Origin: Glaciecola sp. XM2
GTDB lineage: Bacteria > Pseudomonadota > Gammaproteobacteria > Enterobacterales > Alteromonadaceae
Direction: 5' to 3'
Length of the DNA: 64,000 nt
Assembly: GCF_018595715.1 (NCBI RefSeq)
Contig: NZ_JAHEOJ010000027.1
Coordinates: 1-64,000 of the forward strand
Positions within the stretch are counted from its first letter, which is position 1, and each line of letters opens with the position of its first letter. Positions 40,590-50,462 of the stretch are shown in pieces. The position numbers were made by a program, and so were the translations under genes. Under the pieces are notes generated by a model that did no database searches, was not told where the DNA came from, and saw nothing but the letters and a program-made list of their open reading frames with translations.

Positions 40590-41441
40590 TTGGATCAGTA
40601 CGAACGCTTGTGTAAACGTATCATTGAGCAAGGCTCATGGGTCAGTAATGAACGCACCGGTGTGCGCTGCTTAACGCTTATTAATGCTGATTTAGAATAT
40701 GACGTTGGAGCTAATCAATTTCCCCTAGTGACTACCCGAAAGTGCTTTTACAAAGCTGCCATTGCTGAACTCCTTGGCTATCTTCGCGGTTACGATAATG
40801 CTGCACAATTTCGCTCTATTGGTTGTAATACGTGGAATGCGAATGCTAATGAAAATCAAGCCTGGCTAAATAATCCTGCTCGTAAAGGTGAGGATGACAT
40901 GGGGCGCGTTTATGGTGTACAAGGTCGCGCATGGCAACGCCCCGACGGCAAGTATCACGATCAGTTGAAGAAGGTTGTCAATAATTTATCAAAGGGTATT
41001 GATGACCGGGGTGAAATTATCACGTTTTACAACCCTGGAGAATTTGATTTAGGATGCTTGCGCCCGTGCATGCATACCCATACCTTCTCCTTATTAGATG
41101 GCACGCTTCACTTAACAAGCTATATGCGAAGCTGCGATGTACCCCTTGGGCTCACCTTCAATATGCCTCAGTGTTTTGTGTTACTTGCCCTGATGGCACA
41201 AATTACCGGCCATAAACCGGGCAAAGTCTTTCATAAGATTGTGAACGCCCATATCTATGAAAACCAGCTTAGCCTGATGGAAAGTGAGCAGCTCAACAGA
41301 GAGCCATACCCAATGCCATCGCTGTCGATTAATCAAGATATTCGCAGTTTAGAAGATATTGAAACGTGGGTAACAACCGATGACTTTCAAGTACACGACT
41401 ATGAATGTCATCCGGCTATCGCTTACCCTTTTGCGGTGTAG
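40590..41441 (+). CDS. thyA: Thymidylate synthase
   Basis: It methylates dUMP to dTMP with methylene-tetrahydrofolate. The catalytic cysteine is in [15 protein letters not shown], the substrate arginines in [12 protein letters not shown], and the asparagine in FNMPQCF. The sequence and the 283-residue length follow the longer Vibrio/Shewanella-type enzyme rather than the 264-residue E. coli form. The start is a TTG at 40590, with AAGGAAAG six to eight bases upstream and the lgt stop just before it. It closes the rppH-to-thyA run. Confidence 0.95.
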   Translation: MDQYERLCKRIIEQGSWVSNERTGVRCLTLINADLEYDVGANQFPLVTTRKCFYKAAIAELLGYLRGYDNAAQFRSIGCNTWNANANENQAWLNNPARKGEDDMGRVYGVQGRAWQRPDGKYHDQLKKVVNNLSKGIDDRGEIITFYNPGEFDLGCLRPCMHTHTFSLLDGTLHLTSYMRSCDVPLGLTFNMPQCFVLLALMAQITGHKPGKVFHKIVNAHIYENQLSLMESEQLNREPYPMPSLSINQDIRSLEDIETWVTTDDFQVHDYECHPAIAYPFAV

Positions 41442-41445
41442 TGCG

Positions 41446-42939
41446 TTAGAACGCGTATTGCGCTTTTAAATAGATCAGAGCGTCGGTTTGATCGCTTTGG
41501 GTCTCGAACTGACGGTTTGCAATGCTGCCACCTGCTTTAAGAAGCCAGTTGCCATAGGGGCGTTGATAAAAGCCTGAAAGTTCGATGACATCTTCACTTG
41601 CCGCTTCTGTTAATACAGGTGATGGACGTCGACCATCTTCATTAAGCTGCGCTGAACGCAGATAAATCTCTGCAACACCACCACCTTCAAAGCGCAGGTT
41701 GGCGCCCAGAGTTAGTTGCTTGGCGTCGGAGTCAAAGGTACTACCGAGCGTTCTGCCGTAGGTGCGATAACCGGTTTGATAAGTACCATTTTCGTAATAA
41801 CAGTCACTTGCGTTGTTGTCTAAGCCTGTACAATTGACAATGGTATTGCTTGTTTCAACAAATATCTTCGCATTATAAATATAGGTTGATAAGCCAAATA
41901 GATTGGCATTGTCGGTAATTCGATAACCATCCACAGCGTCTTCTCCAATACGCTGCGCATACAGACTCACCGGACGCTCCAAAACATTAAAGGTATAGCT
42001 GAAATCAAATCCAGCAAGGTGATTACCTTCTTTGGTCACCTGTTCTTCAGTGCACCCGTTTTCTAGCCGGCATACCGCTTTAAATGTAATTAAATCAATG
42101 AAGGAACCGATATCTTCATTCTCGCCTTCACCGCCCCACATCGCAACCCAAGATACGCCCCATTCAAAACCTTTGAATGGTCGAGACGTAAAACGCCCGA
42201 GTATTAGTTTTGTGTCTGGCACCACCCGATCACTATCTAATTGCCCAAATTGCCCAGTGATATACCAAGGTCCTAACCATGAAAGCCAAGGAGATTCTGA
42301 TTGCGTGTTCACCGAACGGGAGAATGCTAGAGATTTAATCGGACGAGTGTTGTTAGATAATATCAGGCTGCTCGACTGAGCCGGCCCCCAAAATTGATCG
42401 AGGGAGCCTAGTCGTAAATTCCAATCACCAAATTGATAGGCAATAAATGAGTTATCTAGGTTACGGCGTCCGCCAGAGGCATAGTTTGCGGTGACTTGCC
42501 CCGACCAGCGCCCTTCAAAGAAGGTTTTGGTAATGCTCAGCTCGCCAGTTTCTTCTACGCCATCATCTAAGCTTCTAAAGCGCACATCATCACTGGCGGC
42601 TTGTAGGGTAACAAATTGTCGTGAAATGCCACGCTTTTCTGCCGCTAAGTAATGCTGCAAGCGAGCAAGGGCTTGTGCTGGCATGAATGTCATGGCCTGT
42701 GCATCTAAACTTTCAATTTGCTCTGAGACACCCTTCCAAGGGATAGGGAAAGTGGTCACGCTGGCGTCTAAATAGCCCCACTCTGCAAGCGTTTGTAAAT
42801 CATAATGCAGTTGTTTGTCTTGGGTGCCAATCCAAGCTGACGCGCCAGCCCCAAAACTGTAAAAAAACAAACAACAAACAGCAACAACAACTAAAGATCT
42901 CAATGGTTTTCCTAATTCGTTTATGACTTGCAGATACAT
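41446..42939 (-). CDS. Capsule assembly Wzi family outer-membrane protein
   Basis: A 497-residue exported protein with an N-terminal hydrophobic signal region (residues 14-35) and a beta-barrel-like remainder ending in an aromatic residue (KAQYAF). Features of the Wzi family include NSFIAYQFGDWNLRLGSLDQFWGPAQ and RPIKSLAFSRS. Wzi anchors group 1 capsule polysaccharide in E. coli. No capsule genes are near, so it may handle another surface glycan. The start is set by the signal peptide. It is convergent with thyA. Confidence 0.85.
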   Translation of the reverse strand: MYLQVINELGKPLRSLVVVAVCCLFFYSFGAGASAWIGTQDKQLHYDLQTLAEWGYLDASVTTFPIPWKGVSEQIESLDAQAMTFMPAQALARLQHYLAAEKRGISRQFVTLQAASDDVRFRSLDDGVEETGELSITKTFFEGRWSGQVTANYASGGRRNLDNSFIAYQFGDWNLRLGSLDQFWGPAQSSSLILSNNTRPIKSLAFSRSVNTQSESPWLSWLGPWYITGQFGQLDSDRVVPDTKLILGRFTSRPFKGFEWGVSWVAMWGGEGENEDIGSFIDLITFKAVCRLENGCTEEQVTKEGNHLAGFDFSYTFNVLERPVSLYAQRIGEDAVDGYRITDNANLFGLSTYIYNAKIFVETSNTIVNCTGLDNNASDCYYENGTYQTGYRTYGRTLGSTFDSDAKQLTLGANLRFEGGGVAEIYLRSAQLNEDGRRPSPVLTEAASEDVIELSGFYQRPYGNWLLKAGGSIANRQFETQSDQTDALIYLKAQYAF

Positions 42940-43170
42940 CGACTATAAAAACACAGTCGACCATGCAAATAATATAGAGTTTTGCATCTGCGTCCTAGCG
43001 ATAAACCCAAATATTTCAATATATTGTCGTTAAAATGTACAAATTGGGCACTTTTTTTAAAGTTTTAACGAAAGGCATTAACTTTCTTGGAACGCGTACG
43101 ATATAGTGAATACAAGTATAGTTTCTGATAGTCAGCAGTTGTCAAACAAAACCCGTAAAAAGGATTTAGC

Positions 43171-44226
43171 ATGTCACTTCCAGTCTTAATCTGTGATGAC
43201 TCTTCGTTTGCGCGCAAAGCTATGGCGCGCTCGCTCCCTGATGGTTGGGACGTCGATATTTCTTACGCCAGTAATGGTCAAGAGGCGATCGAGCAAATCA
43301 AAGCAGGGCGAGGCGATATTATGTTTTTAGATTTAAACATGCCTGTCATGGATGGCTATGAAACTATGGAAGCGATTCGCGCACAAGATTTGCCAAGTAT
43401 GGTCATTGTGGTATCGGGTGACGTACAACAAGAAGCCCGCTCAAGAATGCTTGCAATGGGCGCTATCGATTTTATTCGCAAACCCATTGATAACGCCAAG
43501 CTCATGTCTATATTGTCTAAGTACGGTATTTACACGGGTGAGGCCAGCGCATCAAAACGACTAAAAGATACTAGTATTTCGATGGGCTCTAGCATAGATG
43601 ACAAGCTAGACGCATTTAGAGAAGTAGCAAACGTCGCGATGGGGCAAGCTGGAGAAAATCTAGCAAAAATACTAAACAGCTTCATTGACTTACCTATTCC
43701 CAACGTCAGCATCGTGCACTCTAATGAAATGTCGATGATGCTAACTAACATTGATTCTCAGCAAAGTGTCTCTGCGGTCTCAAAAGGTTTTGTAAGCCCT
43801 TCAATAAAGGGCGAGGCGCTCATTATTTTTAATGATGCGAATATCAGCGCTGTTCAACGCCTGATTGGTAACAATAAAAAATCTTCTGATGCAGCAGAAA
43901 TTGAAGCATTGATGGATGTTTCTAACATCATCATTGGTGCTTGCCTCAATGCCTTATCACAGCAACTTAAACTAAACTTTACCCATAACACGCCAATATT
44001 ACTTGGTATCCATTGCGATTTAGACGACATCGTTAACAACAATATTGCGCGCTGGGAAAAGGTATTGGTCATTGAAATTGCTTATTCAGTGGCCAGTGAA
44101 AATATTAATTTTGAATTGCTCTTGGTCATTCCTGACCGTGACATTGACGCTGCATTTTCGCGCTTGATTTTAAGTCAGCAACAAACTGAAGCGACCTTGT
44201 CTATCAGTCAAGCGGGGGCGAATTAA
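43171..44226 (+). CDS. Response regulator with CheC/CheX-like phosphatase domain
   Basis: A 351-residue fusion. The receiver (about 1-120) has the acidic pair DD, phospho-acceptor D54 (MFLDLNMPVMDG) and K104 (FIRKPID). The C-terminal half (about 140-345) resembles the CheC/CheX phosphatase fold. One active-site pair is E151/N154 in FREVANVAMG, followed by a proline about 22 residues later. The second site is D249/N252 (DVSN), a glutamate-to-aspartate change. The product may dephosphorylate receivers, including its own. The ATG of the diguanylate cyclase gene overlaps its stop (TTAATG). Confidence 0.85.
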   Translation: MSLPVLICDDSSFARKAMARSLPDGWDVDISYASNGQEAIEQIKAGRGDIMFLDLNMPVMDGYETMEAIRAQDLPSMVIVVSGDVQQEARSRMLAMGAIDFIRKPIDNAKLMSILSKYGIYTGEASASKRLKDTSISMGSSIDDKLDAFREVANVAMGQAGENLAKILNSFIDLPIPNVSIVHSNEMSMMLTNIDSQQSVSAVSKGFVSPSIKGEALIIFNDANISAVQRLIGNNKKSSDAAEIEALMDVSNIIIGACLNALSQQLKLNFTHNTPILLGIHCDLDDIVNNNIARWEKVLVIEIAYSVASENINFELLLVIPDRDIDAAFSRLILSQQQTEATLSISQAGAN

Positions 44227-45173
44227 TGACGGCGATGGATAAAGGACAATGGCAACAGGCCTTGCTTGGTTCAATCGAGGTTGGCATTGTGGTGGTCAAC
44301 AAAGATTTTCAAGTTGAAGAGTTTAACCAGTTTATGGAAAACCACAGCGGCGTAGTGGCTAAAGATATCTTAGGCAATTCGTTGTTTGATTTTTTTAAAG
44401 AAATTGACCAGCCTTGGTTTGAAAATAAGTGTCAGCCAGTTTTTTCAATGAATACGCCAGTGTTTGTGATTTGGGAGCAACGTCAATACCTATTTAAGTT
44501 TGGTACTAGCCGCCCCATCACTTCAAGCTCTGACAATATGTACCAGAACATCACCATTCTTCCAATAACCGATGACAGCGGTGACGTAGATAAAATTTGC
44601 ATTCTTGTGTATGACATGACCGACCAGGCCATGAGTAAAGCGAGAGTAGAAAAGCTAAACGAACAACTGCAGGTGATTAGCCGAGTTGATGGTTTGACCG
44701 GGCTTTATAATCGTCGTTATTGGCAAGAGCGATTTGAACGCGAGTTCAAACTCACGATCCGCAACAAAAAGCCAATTTCGGTGTTAATGCTCGATATAGA
44801 CCATTTCAAAGCAGTGAATGATACATATGGGCATCAGGCTGGAGACAAGGTTATTCAGTCTTTGGCCATGTTAATTAAAAAGGCAACGCGCGAGACTGAT
44901 ATTTGTGGGCGCTATGGTGGAGAAGAGTTTGCTATTTTGCTGCCAGATACCACCACTGAAACTGCCCATATTGTAGGCGAACGCATTCGTAAAGTGTCCG
45001 AGCGCTATGTGGTTCAGCATGAGGGCTTGGAGCTGAAATTTACGGTCAGCGTTGGCATCGCAGAATTCAATTCAAAATACACAAGACCATTAGTGTGGTT
45101 GGAAGCAGCTGATCAGGCCTTATATAAAGCCAAAGAAAGTGGACGCAATAAAGTGATTATGGCTAAGCCATAA
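44226..45173 (+). CDS. PAS-GGEEF diguanylate cyclase
   Basis: A 315-residue protein with an N-terminal PAS-like sensor (about 10-130) and a C-terminal GGDEF-type domain (about 150-312). The active-site motif is GGEEF (231-235). An inhibitory RETD site (222-225) lies exactly five residues upstream, so product inhibition is likely. DIDHFKAVNDTYGH supplies metal-binding aspartates. It should make c-di-GMP. There is no membrane segment, so it is cytoplasmic. It is coupled to the REC-CheC-like gene before it, implying control by that regulator. Confidence 0.9.
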   Translation: MTAMDKGQWQQALLGSIEVGIVVVNKDFQVEEFNQFMENHSGVVAKDILGNSLFDFFKEIDQPWFENKCQPVFSMNTPVFVIWEQRQYLFKFGTSRPITSSSDNMYQNITILPITDDSGDVDKICILVYDMTDQAMSKARVEKLNEQLQVISRVDGLTGLYNRRYWQERFEREFKLTIRNKKPISVLMLDIDHFKAVNDTYGHQAGDKVIQSLAMLIKKATRETDICGRYGGEEFAILLPDTTTETAHIVGERIRKVSERYVVQHEGLELKFTVSVGIAEFNSKYTRPLVWLEAADQALYKAKESGRNKVIMAKP

Positions 45174-45174
45174 T

Positions 45175-45525
45175 TTAAGGTCGCATGCCAACGACGTCGA
45201 GGGTGCAAGGGGTATCTTCTTTTAGATAAAGGGTATACAGCTGTAGCTCACTTCGTACACTGTCTTCATGACGCAAACTATGACCGCCCACAAACTGTAC
45301 CTGATACAGAACATGCCAAAAAATACGCTCTCTGTGACTATAAACTTGTCGCTCTGCGTTTTTAATGTTCGTCCATTCCTCGAGAACATCCCATATGAAT
45401 CCGTCTAGCTCTTTAAAGGCGATATTATCCGCCCAGTAGGCTTCCAAATAGAAGACTAACTGTTTTGATTTTTCATTGACAAATTCACTAACTAACAAGT
45501 AACACGCCTTTTCGACTTTATTCAC
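45175..45525 (-). CDS. Small conserved protein of unknown function
   Basis: A 116-residue protein that I do not recognise. It has no signal peptide or membrane segment. The sequence has an aromatic, acidic character (FYLEAYWADNIAFKELDGFIWDVLEEW) and a central ERIFWHVLYQVQF stretch. Codon use looks like that of the neighbours. It is convergent with the diguanylate cyclase, one base from its stop. It is likely a real gene, given the long unbroken frame and protein-like composition. Confidence 0.65.
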   Translation of the reverse strand: MNKVEKACYLLVSEFVNEKSKQLVFYLEAYWADNIAFKELDGFIWDVLEEWTNIKNAERQVYSHRERIFWHVLYQVQFVGGHSLRHEDSVRSELQLYTLYLKEDTPCTLDVVGMRP

Positions 45526-45633
45526 CTTTAGTATAGACGTTAGAACAAATATGCCACGGTAGGGATAACAATGAATTTTAAGTACATGATTAACAGAGAT
45601 ATATTTTTTACATGAATGACGATCATCTAAGAA

Positions 45634-46635
45634 TTACCAGCCTAAATAGCGAAACCAGCCTTTTGCTTCAGTAGCAATATCACTATGCATGGAGGGAGAA
45701 AACGCCAATGCATTTACTTCTCGTTGACGGTAGAAGGCTTTGATTTTTACCTCTGATTGCACCTGCCGCTGCTCTCTTGTGTACATTGACCAATAGTTGT
45801 CGGCGGGGCTGACAATGTCTAGCACTGGAAGCGTAGACCTTGCGACAAGATCGGGTACGTCTTTGTTGAGGGTGTTATTGGGTAGGTAAATATTATTGAT
45901 AATCAATGCGTCGGGCAGATTCCCGGTGCTTTGTTCAAGCGCCGAAAGCATGATTTGCGCGCTTATTCCTTGTGCAAATAGCACTTTGTATCCGCTAAAG
46001 CTGACTTTCTTTTGTGTGGCTTGCACAAACATTGTTAGGTAGGTTGAAAATGCTTGATGATAGGCTTGTTCAAATAGACTGTCTTGTTGCTTAGCCGGCA
46101 CCAGCACAAGCTCAGCCTCGCGAGGCTCCAGCGTGTTCGTCTGCGCATCGGTTTGCGCTTGCTCTGTCTCAGTGGCCGCTTTACTCGCTTGCTCGCTGGC
46201 GCGTTTGGCCTCAACTTCTGCAATTGCGATTAAAACTTGTGGAGTGGGCATAATGACACTGTTCCAACCCTGCATCGCAAATTCTTGCGCTAACGGCATC
46301 AACGCATTCAATGGTGTACCATTTTGTGAGGCGTCAGGAATGAGAAAAATCGTACCAAGGCTAATCGGGCGCTTGGCTCGCTCAACAAAGATGGGAAACT
46401 GATAGGCCTTTGATTCTATTTCTACATCGACCAATTGATATTCATCGTCGAGCATGCGTGATTGCACATCCTCGCTTATAAAATCTAGCTTAATAGGCGT
46501 AGGTTCGCTCGGTTGCGCGTCAGGAGTTTGTTCGCCCGGCGTTTGATCAACTTGATCATCTTGTGCCCATGCAAACTCAGTCGCTATGCAAGTCAGTACT
46601 ATCAATACTGCAAAAGCGTTATATCTGTGCATCAA
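45634..46635 (-). CDS. DUF3530 family alpha/beta-hydrolase-like exported protein
   Basis: A 333-residue protein with a signal peptide (residues 1-24, ending EFAWAQD) and a Pro/Gln/Asp-rich linker, then a globular part. GTIFLIPDASQNGTPLNAL, EFAMQGWNSVIMPTP and YKVLFAQGISAQIMLSALEQ resemble an alpha/beta hydrolase core. The residue at the nucleophile elbow is G-I-S, and SMHSDIATEAKGW may carry the histidine. A helical Ala/Glu-rich insertion (about residues 140-170) is unusual. DUF3530 proteins are of unknown function. Confidence 0.75.
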   Translation of the reverse strand: MMHRYNAFAVLIVLTCIATEFAWAQDDQVDQTPGEQTPDAQPSEPTPIKLDFISEDVQSRMLDDEYQLVDVEIESKAYQFPIFVERAKRPISLGTIFLIPDASQNGTPLNALMPLAQEFAMQGWNSVIMPTPQVLIAIAEVEAKRASEQASKAATETEQAQTDAQTNTLEPREAELVLVPAKQQDSLFEQAYHQAFSTYLTMFVQATQKKVSFSGYKVLFAQGISAQIMLSALEQSTGNLPDALIINNIYLPNNTLNKDVPDLVARSTLPVLDIVSPADNYWSMYTREQRQVQSEVKIKAFYRQREVNALAFSPSMHSDIATEAKGWFRYLGW

Positions 46636-46720
46636 GTATTACCCAATCACCGGTTATATCGTATAGATATGGTTATCGGCACTCAGCAGGTTTTGTTTAC
46701 GCTACTTTGAGGATGAAAGG

Positions 46721-47389
46721 TTATGGCTCGAGTTGGAAATCATGCGGGCTATAAAAGCGAACTTCATGCCCTGTACTTGGATGACAAAATGCGATGCTCT
46801 GTGCATGTAATAAAAGACGTGGAGACGCACTTAAAGCCTTATCTTTGGCATATAGCTTGTCTCCTAAAATCGGGTGGCCGATATGTAACATGTGCACTCG
46901 TAACTGATGAGAGCGCCCAGTCAATGGATGTAATCTAACCAAGCTAGAATAAAGCCCTTCTTCGACCACCTCATATTCGGTATGTGCCTTTTTACCGTTT
47001 TCTACATCTACCATTTGCTTAGGCCTATTTGGCCAATCGCAAATCAACGGTGCTGAAACATCACCACTGCGATGGTTTAAGTGCCCAAATACGCGCGCAA
47101 AATACGTTTTGTGCACTTGGCGTAGCTCAAATTGCTTAGAAATATGTCGGTGGCTCGCTTTATTTAATGCAAATAACATCAAGCCAGACGTTGCCATGTC
47201 GAGGCGGTGTACCACCGTTGCTTGCGGATATACGCGCTGCACCCGAAGCTGCAAAGAGTCCTTGTGCTCTGGCGCCTTGCCCGGCACACTCAGCAAGCCC
47301 GACGGCTTGTCGAGCACCAGCAGGTCTTCATCGGCGTGTAGTAAACGCAAATAAGGTGCGGTGGGCGGATTATAATGAATCAGAGCCAT
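46721..47389 (-). CDS. rluA: Ribosomal/tRNA pseudouridine synthase RluA-like
   Basis: It would isomerise uridine in 23S rRNA (U746) and some tRNAs. The catalytic aspartate is D64 in VVHRLDMATSGLMLFAL. LLVLDKPSGLLSVPG near the N-terminus and RLHPLTGRSHQLRVHM complete the family set. At 222 residues it has no S4 domain, as expected for RluA. It sits just downstream of rapA on the same strand, the E. coli order, which supports the specific assignment. Confidence 0.92.
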   Translation of the reverse strand: MALIHYNPPTAPYLRLLHADEDLLVLDKPSGLLSVPGKAPEHKDSLQLRVQRVYPQATVVHRLDMATSGLMLFALNKASHRHISKQFELRQVHKTYFARVFGHLNHRSGDVSAPLICDWPNRPKQMVDVENGKKAHTEYEVVEEGLYSSLVRLHPLTGRSHQLRVHMLHIGHPILGDKLYAKDKALSASPRLLLHAQSIAFCHPSTGHEVRFYSPHDFQLEP

Positions 47390-47413
47390 TAAAATTATCG
47401 ATACACGGCAATG

Positions 47414-50239
47414 TTATTGTCGGTTATTCACAACAATGCGAACACTGTCTAAGTATGGCTCTGCCTTATCAATAATTCCGTGCAGTTGGCGTTGCTGAGT
47501 CATTAGATATTCAATTTCTTCATCACGAATACTTGGGTTAACGCGCTGCAACTCTTGCAAGCGGTTTATTTCATCGCTAAGGGTTGATGCCATCTTATCA
47601 AGTGCATTGTGCTTAATATCATCTAGTTGAGTCACCGCATGCGCGAGAGCCGCTTCAATACCTGCGCTAATTTGTGCCTGTAGCGCGCCAATCAGCTGCT
47701 TTGCCATTTTTGGTTTAACCGGATAAATCGGGTCGAAGATGTCATCACTTAGTTGGTTTTTCGCATCAACGCATATCCGAATAGGTGTTGGAGGTAAAAA
47801 CTGAAAGAGCTGCAGTGAGGCATCAGCGCTTGGATTAAGTACTGCAATGATCTCAACAAAGTACGCGCCCACAGGTAGCTCGGGGTTATTGATGAAACAC
47901 AAGCTACTTTTACCGATAACGTCGGTGAGCACGCTATCGATGCAATGTGTGACTAATTCACTGTCGCCGCTGAGGTAGGTAACATGTTCAAACTTGGTCG
48001 CTACGCTACGTTTGTAGGTAATTTCCATACCGTCATCTGGCAAACCCGGTAAAGGAAAGAGCATCGAATCACCGTGGCGGATAACGAAGGTGTGGTCGTC
48101 TTTTTCTTCCTGCACGACTCCAATGGCGTCAAATAACCTAGTCATAAAGTTGAGCATTTTAACCGGGTTTTCGGCCATTACGATGTTGTCCATCACTTCA
48201 TCGATTTTGTCGCCCCCAGATGCATTTAGTTCAAGTAAGCGATCTCGGCCTTCTTCGATAGTAGCTTTAAGTGCTTTGGTGGTGTCACTGGCGCGCTCCA
48301 CAACGTCTTGCCAATTCTCTTTGTCATGAGGCGAGGCAAGGGCGGAATGAAGTTCATCTTTGAGCGACTGCCATACTTGCGAGCCAACCGGACAGGTTTG
48401 CGTAAACGCACTTAATCCGTAGTGATACCAGTTATAAAGGACCTCTTGTGCGGTGCCTTCGAAATAAGGCACATGAAGATTCACATCTTGTGATTGACCA
48501 ATGCGGTCAAGACGCCCAATGCGCTGCTCTAACAAATCAGGGTTAATGGGTAAATCAAACAACACTAAGTGGTGACTAAACTGAAAGTTGCGCCCTTCAC
48601 TGCCAATTTCTGAACACAGCATAATTTGTGCGCCAAACTCGTCGGTAGCAAAGAAGTGCGCTGCCTTATCTCGCTCAACAATACTCATACCTTCATGAAA
48701 CACCGTGTGCCTAATGCTGGTTTTTGCGCGCATATATTCAGCAATTTGCAAGGCCGTGCTGGCATGGGCGCAAATCAATAACACTTTTTGCTTGTGGGAC
48801 TCTAAAAATTGGCACAACCATGCGACTCGCGGATCGTAAGAAGGCCATGTCTCATCAAGCATGGTGGCTCGCTCAGGGTGAAGCGTTTGATTAACGTCAT
48901 CTTCCATTGCTAAAGCTAAATCGTATTCTTTCGGAAAGCGCATCGGATAAGGTGTTACTACCCGCTTGGGGAAACCCTCGATACCCGCCCGTCGGTTTCT
49001 AAACAACAAGCGCCCGGTTCCATGCTGGTCGATGAGCTCACGCAATAGTTTGCTGCGTTCACTTTGTTGCGACAGATCTAATTCATCTAAGGCTAGATTC
49101 GGGGCATGCTCAGCAAGGGCTGTGATATCTGATTCGTCAAGCGGATGGTCTTCAATCAAGGGAGTGACCGCTTGCGCTAATTCGCTATAGTGTGCCTCTT
49201 CTTCAATAAACTGTGGGTAACTATGAAATCGAGCTGGGTCAAGCAGTCTCAGGCGAGCAAAATGGCTTTCGTGGCCGAGTTGGTCAGGCGTGGCGGTAAG
49301 CAGCAATACGCCTTTTGCGATTTTGCTTAACTGTTCAACCGCTTGATAACTCTCAGATACAGTGGTTTGCGACCAATGAAGGTGATGCGCTTCATCGACG
49401 ACTAAAATATCCCATGAGGATTGCGTTGCATATGCAAGCACTTCTGGTTGCTTGATAAAATCGACGCTACAAAGCACGCGCTGCTCTTGTTCAAATGGAT
49501 TTTCGCCACTTTCTTTGACCGCTTCTATGCGCTCTTCGTCAAATACCGAAAAGCTTAAGTTGACGCGCCTTAGCATTTCCACCAGCCATTGATGAACCAA
49601 GCTACTAGGCACACAAATCAGCACTCGCTGCGCGCGCCCTGTGAGTATTTGTTGATGCAAAATAAGCGCCGCTTCAATCGTTTTACCTAGGCCGACTTCA
49701 TCAGCGAGCAAGACCCGCGGCGCAAAACGCGATCCGACTTCGTGGGCGATATGAATTTGATGCGGAATGAGCTCTAAGCGAGCACCCACAAGGCCCACCG
49801 CACCAGAGGTTGAAAATTGGTGCTGATGTTGCCAGCACGCAAGCCTTGAGTCGAACCACTTTGGATGATCGAGTTGGCCATGTGCTAAGCGCTTTTCTGG
49901 TTGATTTAATTTAACGCTGTGATCGAGCGCTACTTCAACAATATCCGCAGGCTCTTGGGTATCTTCGCGTACCCCACAATAGGTGATCAAACCGTCTTGT
50001 TCTTGCACGCTTTCAATGCATATTTGCCAGCCGTCGATATGCGGGGCGGTTTCGCCCTCGCTCAATTGCAAGCGAGTGAGGGCATTATGAGAAATTGCGT
50101 AGTTACGTTCTTCGTTTACTGCTGGAAAGAGTACGGTGACTGAACGAAAATCGACCGCCATCACCACCCCTAATCCGAGGCTTGCTTCGGTGTTACTCAA
50201 CCATCGTTGTCCGACCGCAAATTCACTATTATTTGGCAT
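47414..50239 (-). CDS. rapA: RNA polymerase-associated protein RapA
   Basis: A Swi2/Snf2-type ATPase that recycles RNA polymerase. Walker A is in LLADEVGLGKTIEAALIL and the Walker B box is VVDEAHHLHW. The helicase C lobe has SEIGSEGRNFQFSHHLVLFDLP and QRIGRLDRIGQ. The N-terminal region (residues 5-110) contains the Tudor-like beta-strand domains. The 941-residue length is close to E. coli RapA (968). It is followed 24 bases later by rluA. Confidence 0.95.
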   Translation of the reverse strand: MPNNSEFAVGQRWLSNTEASLGLGVVMAVDFRSVTVLFPAVNEERNYAISHNALTRLQLSEGETAPHIDGWQICIESVQEQDGLITYCGVREDTQEPADIVEVALDHSVKLNQPEKRLAHGQLDHPKWFDSRLACWQHQHQFSTSGAVGLVGARLELIPHQIHIAHEVGSRFAPRVLLADEVGLGKTIEAALILHQQILTGRAQRVLICVPSSLVHQWLVEMLRRVNLSFSVFDEERIEAVKESGENPFEQEQRVLCSVDFIKQPEVLAYATQSSWDILVVDEAHHLHWSQTTVSESYQAVEQLSKIAKGVLLLTATPDQLGHESHFARLRLLDPARFHSYPQFIEEEAHYSELAQAVTPLIEDHPLDESDITALAEHAPNLALDELDLSQQSERSKLLRELIDQHGTGRLLFRNRRAGIEGFPKRVVTPYPMRFPKEYDLALAMEDDVNQTLHPERATMLDETWPSYDPRVAWLCQFLESHKQKVLLICAHASTALQIAEYMRAKTSIRHTVFHEGMSIVERDKAAHFFATDEFGAQIMLCSEIGSEGRNFQFSHHLVLFDLPINPDLLEQRIGRLDRIGQSQDVNLHVPYFEGTAQEVLYNWYHYGLSAFTQTCPVGSQVWQSLKDELHSALASPHDKENWQDVVERASDTTKALKATIEEGRDRLLELNASGGDKIDEVMDNIVMAENPVKMLNFMTRLFDAIGVVQEEKDDHTFVIRHGDSMLFPLPGLPDDGMEITYKRSVATKFEHVTYLSGDSELVTHCIDSVLTDVIGKSSLCFINNPELPVGAYFVEIIAVLNPSADASLQLFQFLPPTPIRICVDAKNQLSDDIFDPIYPVKPKMAKQLIGALQAQISAGIEAALAHAVTQLDDIKHNALDKMASTLSDEINRLQELQRVNPSIRDEEIEYLMTQQRQLHGIIDKAEPYLDSVRIVVNNRQ

Positions 50240-50462
50240 TCAAAGACTATTTTTATGTGTGTGGAGTTTGGCGCGTATTGTAATCCTCTAAAGCATAGAT
50301 GTCAGCCTTAGTGTCTGAAACTTTGAAAAAAGCATAAAAAAACCGTGATAAAACCAGCATACTTGTTTATTGTTAATTGTAGTGCTTTGGCAGATGCGTA
50401 AAAGCCGTCTTGGCTTTGCTTGTACTCTGCTGTGTCTAGCGTTTTTTTAAACGGAGTAATGG

